This document shows, one piece after another, positions 35,863 through 45,071 of a stretch of DNA of 64,000 bases. Position numbers and translations under genes: made by a program. This DNA comes from Thiomicrorhabdus sp041583835 (GTDB lineage: Bacteria; Pseudomonadota; Gammaproteobacteria; Thiomicrospirales; Thiomicrospiraceae): assembly GCF_041583835.1 (NCBI RefSeq), contig NZ_JBFHFC010000003.1, forward strand, positions 62,001 through 126,000, in the 5' to 3' direction. Positions within the stretch are counted from its first letter, which is position 1, and every line of letters starts with the position of its first letter. The notes under the pieces are model-generated. The model was not told the origin of the DNA. It searched no databases and saw only the letters and a program-made list of their open reading frames with translations.

Positions 35863-36792
35863 ATGTCGAATACAATCTGCATAACTACGACTAACAAAGA
35901 CCGCTTAAACATGATGAAAAAAATAACCCTGTTTATTAGTATTCTCCTATTACTAACGTCATGCACATCAAGCCAACCCGAAAAACTTAAAATTTCAGCC
36001 ACCACCTGGATCGGCTACACCCCTCTCTTTTATGCTAAAGAAAAAGGCTGGCTAAAACCTTTAAACATCAAACTCCTGCATGTCGTTTCTCTAAGCGAGA
36101 ATATGTACCTCTACCAGTCCGGAAACTCAGATGCATACGTAGGCACCCAATACGAATACAGCATAATCTCGCCTCAAGACCATAAGATTTTGCCCGTCAT
36201 GATGTTCGACCGCTCTTACGGTGGGGATATCATTATGAGCAACGTATCGATAGAGACCCTGCAGAACACAAACAAAACCATCGATGCTTATCTGGAAATG
36301 GACTCTATTAACAGCACTCTGTTAAGGGATTTCATTAAGCAGCACCATTTACACGAAAAAAACATTAACTACATCAACCAAGATCAAGCCAAGTCCTCTG
36401 CTCTTTCTGCAGAAAAAGCCAAAAACCCGACATTGATCATCACCTATAACCCTTATAACGTCGATTTAGAGAAACGAGGCTTTAAAGAAATTGCTTCCAC
36501 AAGAACCGGACTTGATCTGCTCGTTGTTGATGCACTATTTACAACCGAAGCAACACTCTATAAACATAAGGAGCAGTTTGTCGAACTGAAAAAACTGGTC
36601 GATAAAGCTATCGACGAACTTCAGCGCAACCCTAGAGAGTTCTACAAAACGGTTAAGCCGTATATGCTTGAATTAAGCTATAAAGACTTCATGCACTCCC
36701 TTGAAGACATCATCTGGATTAATAAAGAAATTTCGCCGGAATTGAAGGACCGCTTGAGTAAAGATAACTTCCCTACTAGAGGGCTTATTTAA
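35863..36792 (+). CDS. Periplasmic binding lipoprotein (NMT1/ThiY-like)
   Basis: A protein of up to 309 residues with a signal peptide and lipobox LLLTSC; the ATG codons at 35911 or 35914 (MMKKITLF) are the more natural start. The mature part resembles NMT1/THI5-like and SsuA-type binding proteins: KISATTWIGYTPLFYAKEKGWL opens the first lobe. No ABC permease or ATPase is adjacent. Instead its stop is one base from the start of a membrane GGDEF-EAL protein, so it probably works as that protein's ligand sensor rather than in uptake. Confidence 0.82.
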   Translation: MSNTICITTTNKDRLNMMKKITLFISILLLLTSCTSSQPEKLKISATTWIGYTPLFYAKEKGWLKPLNIKLLHVVSLSENMYLYQSGNSDAYVGTQYEYSIISPQDHKILPVMMFDRSYGGDIIMSNVSIETLQNTNKTIDAYLEMDSINSTLLRDFIKQHHLHEKNINYINQDQAKSSALSAEKAKNPTLIITYNPYNVDLEKRGFKEIASTRTGLDLLVVDALFTTEATLYKHKEQFVELKKLVDKAIDELQRNPREFYKTVKPYMLELSYKDFMHSLEDIIWINKEISPELKDRLSKDNFPTRGLI

Positions 36793-36793
36793 G

Positions 36794-38788
36794 ATGTTAC
36801 TGAGCATTAAACAGTTTATGCTGTTGATCATCCTACTTCTTATTGGAGTCTTATACAGTATCTTCGCCGACTATTATCTAGAACAGAGAAATCAAACCGC
36901 ATCGGTCATCTTAAAAACCTTGCAAGACGACATGTCCGAAATCAGCTACATCCTTTCAAAAAACATTAGCGAGAAAAAAGAAGTCGAGGGTTCAAGATCT
37001 CTACTTGACCGTTCCGCTTCGAATAACGATTTTATTAAAGCAATCATGGTTCTCGACGATCGAGATGTGTTGATGACCACCGATCCCCATTACCGAAAAG
37101 CTCCGACCAAAGACTCTATATATAGCTGGGAAGAAGAATCGCCCTACGATCAATTAACCCAAAAAACCGGAATCGAAGGTATCATCCGTTTTTACGAAGG
37201 CAAACATCTAAAAAAACTCACGCTTCTTTTCTTGCTGGATCAAGAAGAAATCTACTCAAATCTAAGCTACAACAAAACCAAATTCTTCATCTATTTCGGA
37301 CTTTTACCTGCCTTAAGCATCTTTTTAATCTGGTTACTACTCAAATCGTTCGTTGCCAACCCGTTAGAAAAGTTACGCCAATACGCCTACTATCAAAGCG
37401 TCATTCCCAAAGCACTCAAAATCAAAGAACTGGAAGCAATTCGATCATCCATGGTACAAACCTTTTCCAGGTTGGACGTGGAACAAAAAGAGCTTTATAA
37501 AATGGCTCGTACCGACTCTTTGAGTGGATTGGCCAACCGTAATGCTCTGAATGAACACCTTAAAAGAATGATTGCCGGCGCCTCCCGCTCGCAAAAAGAG
37601 TTCGCCTATCTATTTTTAGATTTGGATAACTTTAAAACCGTCAACGATGCGCTGGGACATCACATCGGTGACGAACTGTTACAAAGCATCGCCACTACCA
37701 TATCGGGAGTACTCAGCGAAAACGATTTTGTAGCACGCGTCGGCGGTGACGAATTTGTGATTGTTTTAGAAGATTACAACTCGATTACCGAGCTGACCCA
37801 CATCATAGAACGTATCCAGAACCGCCTAAGCATCACCTGGGTGGTACAAACTCATCCTATTAATATCACCAGCAGTGTCGGGGTCGCTTTCTACCCCAAA
37901 GACGGTACCGATATTATCTCTTTAATGCAGCACTCCGATATCGCCATGTACGAGGCTAAAAAGAAAGGCCGTGCGCAATACCACTTCTTTACCGAACAAC
38001 TGAATACCGAGGTCAAGAAAAGCATCGCTCTGGATAAAGCCATGCGCAGAGCATTGCAGCATGATGAGTATGAACTGTACTATCAACCAAAAGTAGACGT
38101 AGAAACCGGTGAGGTTGTCGGTGCCGAAGCGTTGATACGCTGGATCACGCGAACGGATGGCATAATTCCGCCAAACGACTTCATCCCCCTTGCTGAAGAA
38201 AACGGCTTTATCGTCGAACTCGGCCTATGGATTATGCGTGAAGCGATGTTGCAACAGCAACGCTGGAAAGCCAAGGGAATCGACATCTCCATTTCCATTA
38301 ACGTTGCCGCTCAACAATTGACTGACGACCATTTTGAATCCAAATTCAAATCCATACTTCAAGAAACCGGGGCCGATGCATCCAAAATAGATTTTGAAAT
38401 CACCGAATACCTGTTTTTAGACCAGACCAGTAACAACCTCAATACCTTGAAGATGATTCACGACCACGGCATCACGATCTCTCTGGACGATTTCGGTACC
38501 GGTTATTCGTCTCTTTCTTATCTCAAGAAGTTCCCGATCGACAATCTTAAAATCGACAAAACGTTCGTCGACGATTACGAAACCTCCGAAGGTGGTGTTT
38601 TCCTCGAAACCATTGTCAAAATGGGACAAACACTCGACATGACGGTCATCGCCGAAGGGGTTGAAACGAAAGAACAGGCGCTGTATCTCAAAAACGTCGG
38701 TTGCCAACTTTGTCAGGGTTACTATTTCTCGAAACCGCTTCCGGTGGATGATTTTGAAAGATTCTACAAAGCCCATCATTCCGCATGA
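36794..38788 (+). CDS. Membrane GGDEF-EAL cyclic-di-GMP enzyme
   Basis: A 664-residue inner-membrane protein: helix at about 5-25, a periplasmic sensor of about 135 residues, a second helix at about 163-184, a short linker, then GGDEF (about 235-400) and EAL (about 410-655). GGDEF is intact (RVGGDEF at 316-321) but the RxxD inhibitory site is absent (SEND). EAL catalytic motifs are intact: EALIRW, NVAAQQL, DDFGTGYSSL, IAEGVETKEQ. Synthesis, breakdown or both are possible. It starts one base after the binding lipoprotein's stop, so the two are surely co-expressed. Confidence 0.93.
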   Translation: MLLSIKQFMLLIILLLIGVLYSIFADYYLEQRNQTASVILKTLQDDMSEISYILSKNISEKKEVEGSRSLLDRSASNNDFIKAIMVLDDRDVLMTTDPHYRKAPTKDSIYSWEEESPYDQLTQKTGIEGIIRFYEGKHLKKLTLLFLLDQEEIYSNLSYNKTKFFIYFGLLPALSIFLIWLLLKSFVANPLEKLRQYAYYQSVIPKALKIKELEAIRSSMVQTFSRLDVEQKELYKMARTDSLSGLANRNALNEHLKRMIAGASRSQKEFAYLFLDLDNFKTVNDALGHHIGDELLQSIATTISGVLSENDFVARVGGDEFVIVLEDYNSITELTHIIERIQNRLSITWVVQTHPINITSSVGVAFYPKDGTDIISLMQHSDIAMYEAKKKGRAQYHFFTEQLNTEVKKSIALDKAMRRALQHDEYELYYQPKVDVETGEVVGAEALIRWITRTDGIIPPNDFIPLAEENGFIVELGLWIMREAMLQQQRWKAKGIDISISINVAAQQLTDDHFESKFKSILQETGADASKIDFEITEYLFLDQTSNNLNTLKMIHDHGITISLDDFGTGYSSLSYLKKFPIDNLKIDKTFVDDYETSEGGVFLETIVKMGQTLDMTVIAEGVETKEQALYLKNVGCQLCQGYYFSKPLPVDDFERFYKAHHSA

Positions 38789-39113
38789 CACGCATAACAT
38801 TAGAGTTATAGACTTTTCTAAACAAAGACTAAAGTACAAAGACTGAAGTACAAAAACTGAAGATTAGGTAAGCCTTAGCTCAACATCCTTAACTTTACTC
38901 AACTTGCAAAATCCAATCTATTGAAACATCAAAACTCAGCATTTAATAAAATACTTCGAAGCCCTGACAGTCTATTTAAACGATTATTCAAGCGTTTTTA
39001 AGCGGCTATCAACTCCCAATTCGCATGTAAACACAACCAGGCTTTCCGGAAGGTGTTATGACAATCGAATTGCCATGAAACTAGACAGCCCCCACTTTTT
39101 TCAACAGAAATAA
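38789..39113. other. Gap between GGDEF-EAL and chemoreceptor genes
   Basis: The gap between the two convergent genes holds no gene. It contains a short tandem repeat (38823-38864) and, at its right end, the chemoreceptor terminator. Confidence 0.6.
38823..38864. repeat. Three-unit 14-bp tandem repeat
   Basis: CAAAGACTAAAGTA, CAAAGACTGAAGTA and CAAAAACTGAAGAT follow head to tail, differing at one to four positions. They lie just after the GGDEF-EAL stop. Confidence 0.7.
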
Positions 39114-39138
39114 AAAAGGGATGCAATGCATCCCTTTT
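39111..39138 (-). terminator. Chemoreceptor terminator
   Basis: An 11-bp stem (AAAAGGGATGC / GCATCCCTTTT) with a 3-base loop and a run of six T on the minus strand, 59 bases after the chemoreceptor stop. Confidence 0.9.
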
Positions 39139-39196
39139 AGATCTTTCCAAGTTAGGTATCAAATTTACTCAGATACCCATTCAGATAGTGTTTACT

Positions 39197-41464
39197 CTAG
39201 AATGTCGCCCACTCACCGTCGTCTTCCGTCTTATCCGCTTTGGACGGCGCTCCGGAAGACGTTGCTTTAGGCGCTTGCGATTGAGCAGGCTTGGCCTTTT
39301 CCGGCAATGCTGCAACCGGAGCTTCAGCCGGCTTTTGAACCTGAGCATGCGCTTTAGCCAAACTAGCGGCAACATGCTGATGGCTCATACCTTTAATTTT
39401 GAAGAAACTTACCGCTGAACGCATTTCGTCAGCTTGCTCGGTCAACTCTTCTGCGGCCGAAGCGGACTCTTCTACCAAAGCCGCATTCTGCTGAGTCATC
39501 TGATCGATATCGGTTACCGCTTTATTCACCTGCTCAACACCGGTCGACTGCTCTTCGGAAGCTTGAGCAATATGACCAAGCATCTCATTAACCTGGTGAA
39601 TTACACCGGTAATGGTTTCAAGCGACTGCCCTGAGTCTTCAGCCAAACGACTGCCGTTTTCGACACGAGTCACACTTTCTTCAATCAAGGTTTTGATGTC
39701 TTTGGCCGCTTCGGCAGATTTCTGTGCCAAAGCGCGTACCTCACCGGCCACGACGGCAAAACCGCGACCGTGATCGCCCGCTCTAGCGGCTTCAACCGCA
39801 GCGTTCAGAGCCAACAAGTTCGTCTGGAAAGCGATACCGTCAATCAAGTTAACGATGTCTGCAATCTTATGACTGGACTCTTTAATCCCGTTCATAGCTT
39901 CTATCGTCTGAGTCATAACAGACATACCCTGCGCGGCCTCTTTGCTGGCCTGTTGCGAAATATCAGCCGCCTGCAACGCATTTTCGGTGTTCTGGTTTAC
40001 GGTAGACGCCATTTCATCCATGGTGGCCGAAGTCTCTTCCAAAGCCGCCGCCTGCTGTTGAACGCGTGAAGACAAATCACTTGAGCCCTGTGCCAACTCA
40101 CTTGCAGCAGAAGATACCACTTCGGTACTCTGACTGATCTGACTCACAACCTGAATGACTTTACCGGCTGTAAATTCAATACTCTCGCTCAACTCTTTCA
40201 GCTGACCTTCACAAGCAACCGTGACGGTCTTATTAAAGTCGCCTTCCGCTTGTGCACTTAAAACATCTTTGATGTTACCAATCACATCTTCCAAGTTCGT
40301 CAACGTATTGTTGATTGAGGATTTTAAAATCGCCAAGTCACCCTGAGCATCCACTCCGACACGACCTTCGAACTGACCTTTAACAACCTGAGCCATAATC
40401 GCGTTTACTTCGGAAATAATCTGATCCAGTGCGGTAATGGTGTCCATCGCATTGTCTGCCATTCGACGGAAATCACCTTTCACATTCGCATTGAATTGAG
40501 CCTTGAAATCCCCTTGAGACATCGACTGCATCAGCTTACTCAATCCCTGCATGGTTTCCGAAACCAATTCCACCGAGGTATTCACACCCTGCTTAACGTC
40601 GTTCAAAGTACCAACGTACTCGCCATTGATTCGCTTAGAGAAATCCCCTTCCGACAGTGCCAATACCACTTGCCCGGTTTCTTCCAAAGACTCTTCCAAC
40701 GTTTTCAACAATTGGTTAAAGGAAATCAAGGCTAAACCAATTTCATCTTGAGAACTGACATCCAACTGACGCTTAAAGTTTCCGTCTTCAACAATGTCTT
40801 GCATCACTTGCTTCATATCGTTGATCGGACGAACCACCGCTTTCAAAATATAAAGCACCAACCCGACACCCAGAGCCAATGACAATATCAAAATAACCGC
40901 GACCAGCCATTGCGTTTGGTTGGCGATATTTAAACCTTCTTTCCCGCTTTCTCTAGCTAGCTCTTTCTGATAATCGACCAATGCCTGCAAAGCCTTACGC
41001 TGAGCCAAACGTTTTTCACGGGTTTCCGGAGCAACCACCGATTTAGCCGCAGACTCCAAATAACCGTTTTGAACCCATTCGACAATCATATTATTGGTTT
41101 CAACCAAATCTACGTTGGCTTTTATCAAATCTCCCAATAACTTCTTACCTTGCTCGGATGCAATCGATTCTTCCAAATAGTTCCGTAAATCCGCATTCTC
41201 TTTGCGGTACTCGGCAATTCGATCCAATAATTTTTGTCTTTCAGCTGCGTCCGTTTGAATTAAATACTCACGAATATTTTGCTGTATACGAGTTTCGAAA
41301 ATAATAATTCGCTCAACCGCGATCAACTTCGGTAGACGATCATTCACCACTAAATCTTGCGATGCCGACAGTCGTTTCGTTTCCCATAATGCGGCCCCGC
41401 CCAAAATGGCTGTTAACAACAACATTAAGGCGAAAGATAAAATTAACTTGGTACGTATTGTCAT
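39197..41464 (-). CDS. Methyl-accepting chemotaxis protein with HAMP array
   Basis: A 755-residue chemoreceptor. Helices lie at about 5-27 and 186-208 around a four-helix-bundle periplasmic sensor. HAMP follows at about 208-260, then three or four more HAMP-like units (each with a GDF or GQF signature, such as LSEGDFSKRI and MSQGDFKAQF) up to about 430. The signalling hairpin has GIAFQTNLLALNAAVEAARA at its tip. The protein ends EWATF, resembling the NWETF pentapeptide that docks CheR. GGAG lies 5 bases before the chosen ATG; an in-frame start eight codons earlier is unlikely. Confidence 0.94.
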   Translation of the reverse strand: MTIRTKLILSFALMLLLTAILGGAALWETKRLSASQDLVVNDRLPKLIAVERIIIFETRIQQNIREYLIQTDAAERQKLLDRIAEYRKENADLRNYLEESIASEQGKKLLGDLIKANVDLVETNNMIVEWVQNGYLESAAKSVVAPETREKRLAQRKALQALVDYQKELARESGKEGLNIANQTQWLVAVILILSLALGVGLVLYILKAVVRPINDMKQVMQDIVEDGNFKRQLDVSSQDEIGLALISFNQLLKTLEESLEETGQVVLALSEGDFSKRINGEYVGTLNDVKQGVNTSVELVSETMQGLSKLMQSMSQGDFKAQFNANVKGDFRRMADNAMDTITALDQIISEVNAIMAQVVKGQFEGRVGVDAQGDLAILKSSINNTLTNLEDVIGNIKDVLSAQAEGDFNKTVTVACEGQLKELSESIEFTAGKVIQVVSQISQSTEVVSSAASELAQGSSDLSSRVQQQAAALEETSATMDEMASTVNQNTENALQAADISQQASKEAAQGMSVMTQTIEAMNGIKESSHKIADIVNLIDGIAFQTNLLALNAAVEAARAGDHGRGFAVVAGEVRALAQKSAEAAKDIKTLIEESVTRVENGSRLAEDSGQSLETITGVIHQVNEMLGHIAQASEEQSTGVEQVNKAVTDIDQMTQQNAALVEESASAAEELTEQADEMRSAVSFFKIKGMSHQHVAASLAKAHAQVQKPAEAPVAALPEKAKPAQSQAPKATSSGAPSKADKTEDDGEWATF

Positions 41465-41856
41465 AATCACTCCCCGGATACTAGACATAAGAACAGCTTA
41501 AAACTAAGAAAATTATTCGTGTTTTTTTATATAAAGGCCAAAAATAAAAAAACAAAAAATGTTAACTAAACACGAAAAACTCAAAATAAAACCCAAACAA
41601 ATCGGAACATCGCCATTTCAATTGTAACGCTTTGTTTAAATTGTAACGTTTTGTACGAAATAAGCACTTAACAGAGTCCAATAAATACTTATCTCATAAT
41701 ATTTTCCTCTAATGTAAGAAAATATCTCGCAATTTCAAGCACATGTAAACTGGGACATTCTACTAGAAAACCCAATTAACATTAAAAAAATAAAGGATAT
41801 AATTCGTTTATGACCTAGGCATAATTGCCGCTATCTCTAGACGGCAATCATCCAAT
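41465..41856. other. Gap upstream of the chemoreceptor gene
   Basis: An AT-rich stretch of about 390 bases with no gene. It holds the chemoreceptor ribosome site and a direct repeat of 16 bases (41620-41654). Its promoter is not obvious. Confidence 0.5.
41620..41654. repeat. 16-bp direct repeat with 19-bp period
   Basis: AATTGTAACGCTTTGT (41620-41635) and AATTGTAACGTTTTGT (41639-41654) differ at one base. They lie about 160-190 bases upstream of the chemoreceptor start; two helical turns apart, they could bind a regulator. Confidence 0.55.
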
Positions 41857-43134
41857 TTAACAAGACCGGCTGAACATTTTACGGTTGCCTCGTTGATCGA
41901 TTGCCCCCGCTAAACGCTCCACACCATGAATATAAGCCGCAGTTCTCAACGAACATTGATACTTATTCGACAAATCAAACACCAAGTTGGATTCACGACT
42001 CATAATTTTTTGTAATTTCTCTAAGACCTCGGGCTCTTCCCAATAAAATCCGGCCTTATTCTGCACCCACTCAAAATAACTTACCGTAACCCCGCCCGAA
42101 TTCGCCAACACGTCCGGTATCACCGCAATCCCTTTCTCTTCCAACATTTCATCCGCCTGTGGCGTTACCGGACCATTCGCAATTTCCAACACAACTTTGG
42201 CCTCAATGTTACAGGCATTCAACTGCGTGATTTGATTCTCCATCGCCGCCAATACCAAAACGTCGACATTTAATTTCAGCAACTCTTCGTTCGTGATCTG
42301 TTCATATTCGAGCTTATTACATACCGACGCTTCGCAATACACCGATGCTAATTCACTGTTCGACACTTTATATTCATACACATCGGTTACGTTCAAACCT
42401 TTAGGATCGTAAATTCCGCCTTTGGAATCAGACACGGCAACCACGCGATACCCCATCACATTAGCCAATCGGGCAAAGTGATAACCGGCGTTACCAAACC
42501 CCTGAATCGCAACCGTCTTCTGAGAAACATTCCAACCTTGATGTTGGGCATATTCATTTAAAACGAACAAGGCTCCCTGACCGGTTGCCGATTCACGTCC
42601 CTGCGAACCATTCAAGTGCAGCGGTTTACCCGTAATAATCGTGGGTTCCTGGCGACGGGCAATAACCGAATATTCATCGGCCATCCATCCCATAATGGTC
42701 GAATTGGTATAGACGTCCGGTGCCGGGATATCACGGTTACCACCTAGAACATCCGCAAACGCACGAATATATCCACGGGAAAGCCGTTCAACCTCCAACA
42801 AAGACAGTTCTTTAGGATTAACCGTAACGCCGCCTTTAGCCCCGCCAAACGGCAGACCCGCGACCGCACATTTAACCGTCATCCAAAAGCTTAACGAAGT
42901 GACTTCATCCAAATTCACTCTAGGATGATAACGAATCCCCCCTTTAGTCGGCCCACGGGTATCGTCATACTGAACACGATAGCCGGTAAACACACGCAGA
43001 CTCCCGTCATCCATACGGACAGGAATATTGGCAACAATGGAACGCTTGGGAACGGAAAGACGGGTAAAGACTTCTTCATCGACGTCGATGAATTTAAAGA
43101 CGGGCTCAAGACGCTGCTTTGCGATTTCGAACAT
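41857..43134 (-). CDS. gdhA: Glu/Leu/Phe/Val-type glutamate dehydrogenase
   Basis: A 425-residue glutamate dehydrogenase, interconverting glutamate and 2-oxoglutarate plus ammonia with NAD(P). The N-terminal domain has GYRVQYDDTRGPTKGGIRYH and the catalytic lysine in KCAVAGLPFGGAKGGV; PAPDVYTN follows; the dinucleotide fold begins VAIQGFGNAGYHFARL. The last residues are basic. AAGGTGAT precedes the ATG. NAD or NADP preference cannot be decided with confidence. Confidence 0.95.
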   Translation of the reverse strand: MFEIAKQRLEPVFKFIDVDEEVFTRLSVPKRSIVANIPVRMDDGSLRVFTGYRVQYDDTRGPTKGGIRYHPRVNLDEVTSLSFWMTVKCAVAGLPFGGAKGGVTVNPKELSLLEVERLSRGYIRAFADVLGGNRDIPAPDVYTNSTIMGWMADEYSVIARRQEPTIITGKPLHLNGSQGRESATGQGALFVLNEYAQHQGWNVSQKTVAIQGFGNAGYHFARLANVMGYRVVAVSDSKGGIYDPKGLNVTDVYEYKVSNSELASVYCEASVCNKLEYEQITNEELLKLNVDVLVLAAMENQITQLNACNIEAKVVLEIANGPVTPQADEMLEEKGIAVIPDVLANSGGVTVSYFEWVQNKAGFYWEEPEVLEKLQKIMSRESNLVFDLSNKYQCSLRTAAYIHGVERLAGAIDQRGNRKMFSRSC

Positions 43135-43380
43135 AAATCACCTTTGATTAATAGGACGGATAGTCCTTCGATTCTAACACGATTAATCAAACAGCGTTAT
43201 TCGATCCGAAAAACCATAAACCTTATAAAATCAATGGAATAGAGCGGACAAACAAAGACATAACTAAATAGACTGAAGCAAACAAAAAGGACAAATAAAA
43301 AAGAAATCAGGCAGACTTAATCCCACCAATCAGGCCATTACGTCCGATAAAAAATTAAGATAATTTATACGGCCACGGTT

Positions 43381-43710
43381 TTAAGTGTTCATCTCGCCTT
43401 TTTTGAGCGCTTTTATTAAAGATACATACAATCCAAGGGTCAGCAACCCAAGCACCCACCAGTAAAAGCCGACAGGAAGAATAAAATTAATCCTAACGTC
43501 ACTGAACGCCCAACCGAAAAACTCAACGACGGCCAAAGAAAGCGCAAAACAAACAAACAAATAACCGATGTAAACCATCAATTTATAATTCGCATTCAGT
43601 TGCGACCATTCGTTTCCATTCACAGTTACGATGACAGCCCCACACGCAGGACAAGCTTTTGCAGAGGTGGCGACTTTACCGTCACACTCGGGACAATTGA
43701 TCAAAGACAT
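43381..43710 (-). CDS. Small zinc-ribbon membrane protein
   Basis: A 109-residue protein from the ATG at 43710 (another in-frame ATG is two codons upstream). The N-terminus is a zinc ribbon (CPECDGKVATSAKACPACG), followed by two membrane helices (about 43-66 and 78-100) and a short Lys-rich tail. This architecture is common in small bacterial membrane proteins with no assigned function. Confidence 0.8.
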   Translation of the reverse strand: MSLINCPECDGKVATSAKACPACGAVIVTVNGNEWSQLNANYKLMVYIGYLFVCFALSLAVVEFFGWAFSDVRINFILPVGFYWWVLGLLTLGLYVSLIKALKKGEMNT

Positions 43711-43979
43711 AACCACTCCTCACCTTTAAAGCTACACTTTTAAGAACAAAAAGCCGTTTACATTCGTTGCAAAAAACCTGAATCAGCTGACCTTAACACC
43801 CAACCGAACATTTGAAGCACTTGCTTAAACACGCTTACGTGTTTCGCGTAAACCAACCCTACAAAATGTAAGTAATATAGACACCCGTTAATTTAAGCAC
43901 AAATAGACTTTAAGTAAAATCAAAAAATAATCAGATAGTTAAGTAAGGAAAGCAGGTAAAACAAAATGAACGGGTCTTG

Positions 43980-44059
43980 CCGGTTAGCCGTAAATACAAA
44001 CATAGCAGAAAACGAATACAGAAATAATCCAATCGGATTCAGTGGAAGTTAATTCGATC
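43980..44059 (+). repeat. Left copy of 81-bp direct repeat (R1)
   Basis: Eighty bases matching 48802-48882 in the same orientation with eight mismatches and a one-base gap, about 89% identity. Both begin CCGGTTAGC, share AAAACGAATACAGAAA and end AGTTAATTCGATC. Here the end runs directly into a tRNA-His 3' sequence in reverse orientation. Confidence 0.85.
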
Positions 44060-44073
44060 CCCGTCACTCACCC
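44053..44073 (+). repeat. Inverted fragment of the tRNA-His 3' end
   Basis: TTCGATCCCCGTCACTCACC plus one more C: 21 bases identical to the T-loop, T-stem and acceptor 3' strand of the tRNA-His gene, but on the opposite strand to that gene. Confidence 0.8.
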
Positions 44074-44103
44074 TGCACCAAATCAATATCATTCTTAATT
44101 CAT

Positions 44104-44150
44104 TACAGGATTGAACCCGCAACAACGAGGTTCACAATCTTGGGTTCTAA
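44104..44150 (-). repeat. Diverged tRNA-His fragment (copy C)
   Basis: This stretch aligns without gaps to the T-arm through D-arm part of the tRNA-His gene in the same orientation, with about 80% identity. Exact blocks include GAACCCGC and TCACAATC. It cannot fold as a full tRNA. Confidence 0.65.
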
Positions 44151-44249
44151 CCGTCAAATCCATATCCATATAACTCTTATGGAACTCTTATGGAACTATT
44201 CCAGTACAGACTTTATAATGGCCGGAACTTATTTTATTGGAACGCGGCA

Positions 44250-45056
44250 ATGCACCCTCAAACCAAGCAAACAAAAACCTCTCTGACTTTCAGCCTACTA
44301 TTTGCAAGTCTTATCGCCCTTGTTCCCACTTATGTTTTTTCAGATACGCTTCGAATCGCGACGGATGAATGGTGTCCTTACGATTGCATCGCAAGTCAAA
44401 ACCAAGGCAAGGTTGGATATTTGGGTGATTTACTGGTGGAAACCATGAAAGAAAGAGGACACAAGGTCGAGTTCGTCGAAGTTTCTTACTCTCGTGGATT
44501 GCAACTGGTAAGAGAAGGCAAACTTGACGGTACCATGGCCTGCTTTCGTGAAGAAGCCCCTGATTTCGTGTTTCCTGACTTTGCTTTAGGCAAAAGCAAC
44601 AGTACCTTTTTCAGCCGTAAAGACTCAGACTGGCACTATACAGGGAAAGACTCACTTGAACAGGCTAAAATGATCGGCGTTATTAAAGGGTATGACTATG
44701 TTGATCCGATCGTGATGGATTATATTAATCAAAACCCCAAAAACGTCCTGGCCATTACCGGAGAAAAACCTTTAGAAAGGTTGCTTGAAATGCTTATCAG
44801 TGGTCGCCTAACCGCAGTTATCGAAGACAAAAGCGTATTGGAATACAAGGCCAAACAAATAGGCAAGTCTGACCAAATAAAAGTCTCCGGCACCACCAGC
44901 GTGATCATTGATGTTTACAGCAGTTTTTCGCCTAAAAACCCTAAATCCGCAGAGTATGCCAAAATCTTGTCTGAAGAAACTCTAAAAATGCGTCAAGATG
45001 GCCGTTTAAACAAATTGCTGGAACGTTATGGCATTCAAGATTGGCAAACCCAATAA
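44250..45056 (+). CDS. Periplasmic amino-acid-type binding protein (PBP2 fold)
   Basis: A 268-residue protein from the ATG chosen here (the frame extends 20 codons upstream without a better start). A signal peptide (hydrophobic about 13-28, ending YVFS) precedes a type 2 periplasmic binding fold: DTLRIATDEWCPYDC, GYLGDLLVETMKERGHKVEFVEV and a GVIKGYDYVDP hinge region. No transporter genes adjoin it. It ends 15 bases before a membrane diguanylate cyclase, so it is probably that enzyme's sensor. It sits inside the segment bounded by tRNA-His fragments. Confidence 0.83.
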   Translation: MHPQTKQTKTSLTFSLLFASLIALVPTYVFSDTLRIATDEWCPYDCIASQNQGKVGYLGDLLVETMKERGHKVEFVEVSYSRGLQLVREGKLDGTMACFREEAPDFVFPDFALGKSNSTFFSRKDSDWHYTGKDSLEQAKMIGVIKGYDYVDPIVMDYINQNPKNVLAITGEKPLERLLEMLISGRLTAVIEDKSVLEYKAKQIGKSDQIKVSGTTSVIIDVYSSFSPKNPKSAEYAKILSEETLKMRQDGRLNKLLERYGIQDWQTQ

Positions 45057-45071
45057 ACTATGGTTTGTTAA

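Larger units (their letters stand above)
43717..44249. other. Repeat-bearing gap at the left edge of the cassette region
   Basis: About 530 bases without a gene. It contains the left copy of an 81-bp repeat, a 21-base inverted fragment of the tRNA-His 3' end and a diverged fragment of tRNA-His in direct orientation (separate entries). Confidence 0.6.
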
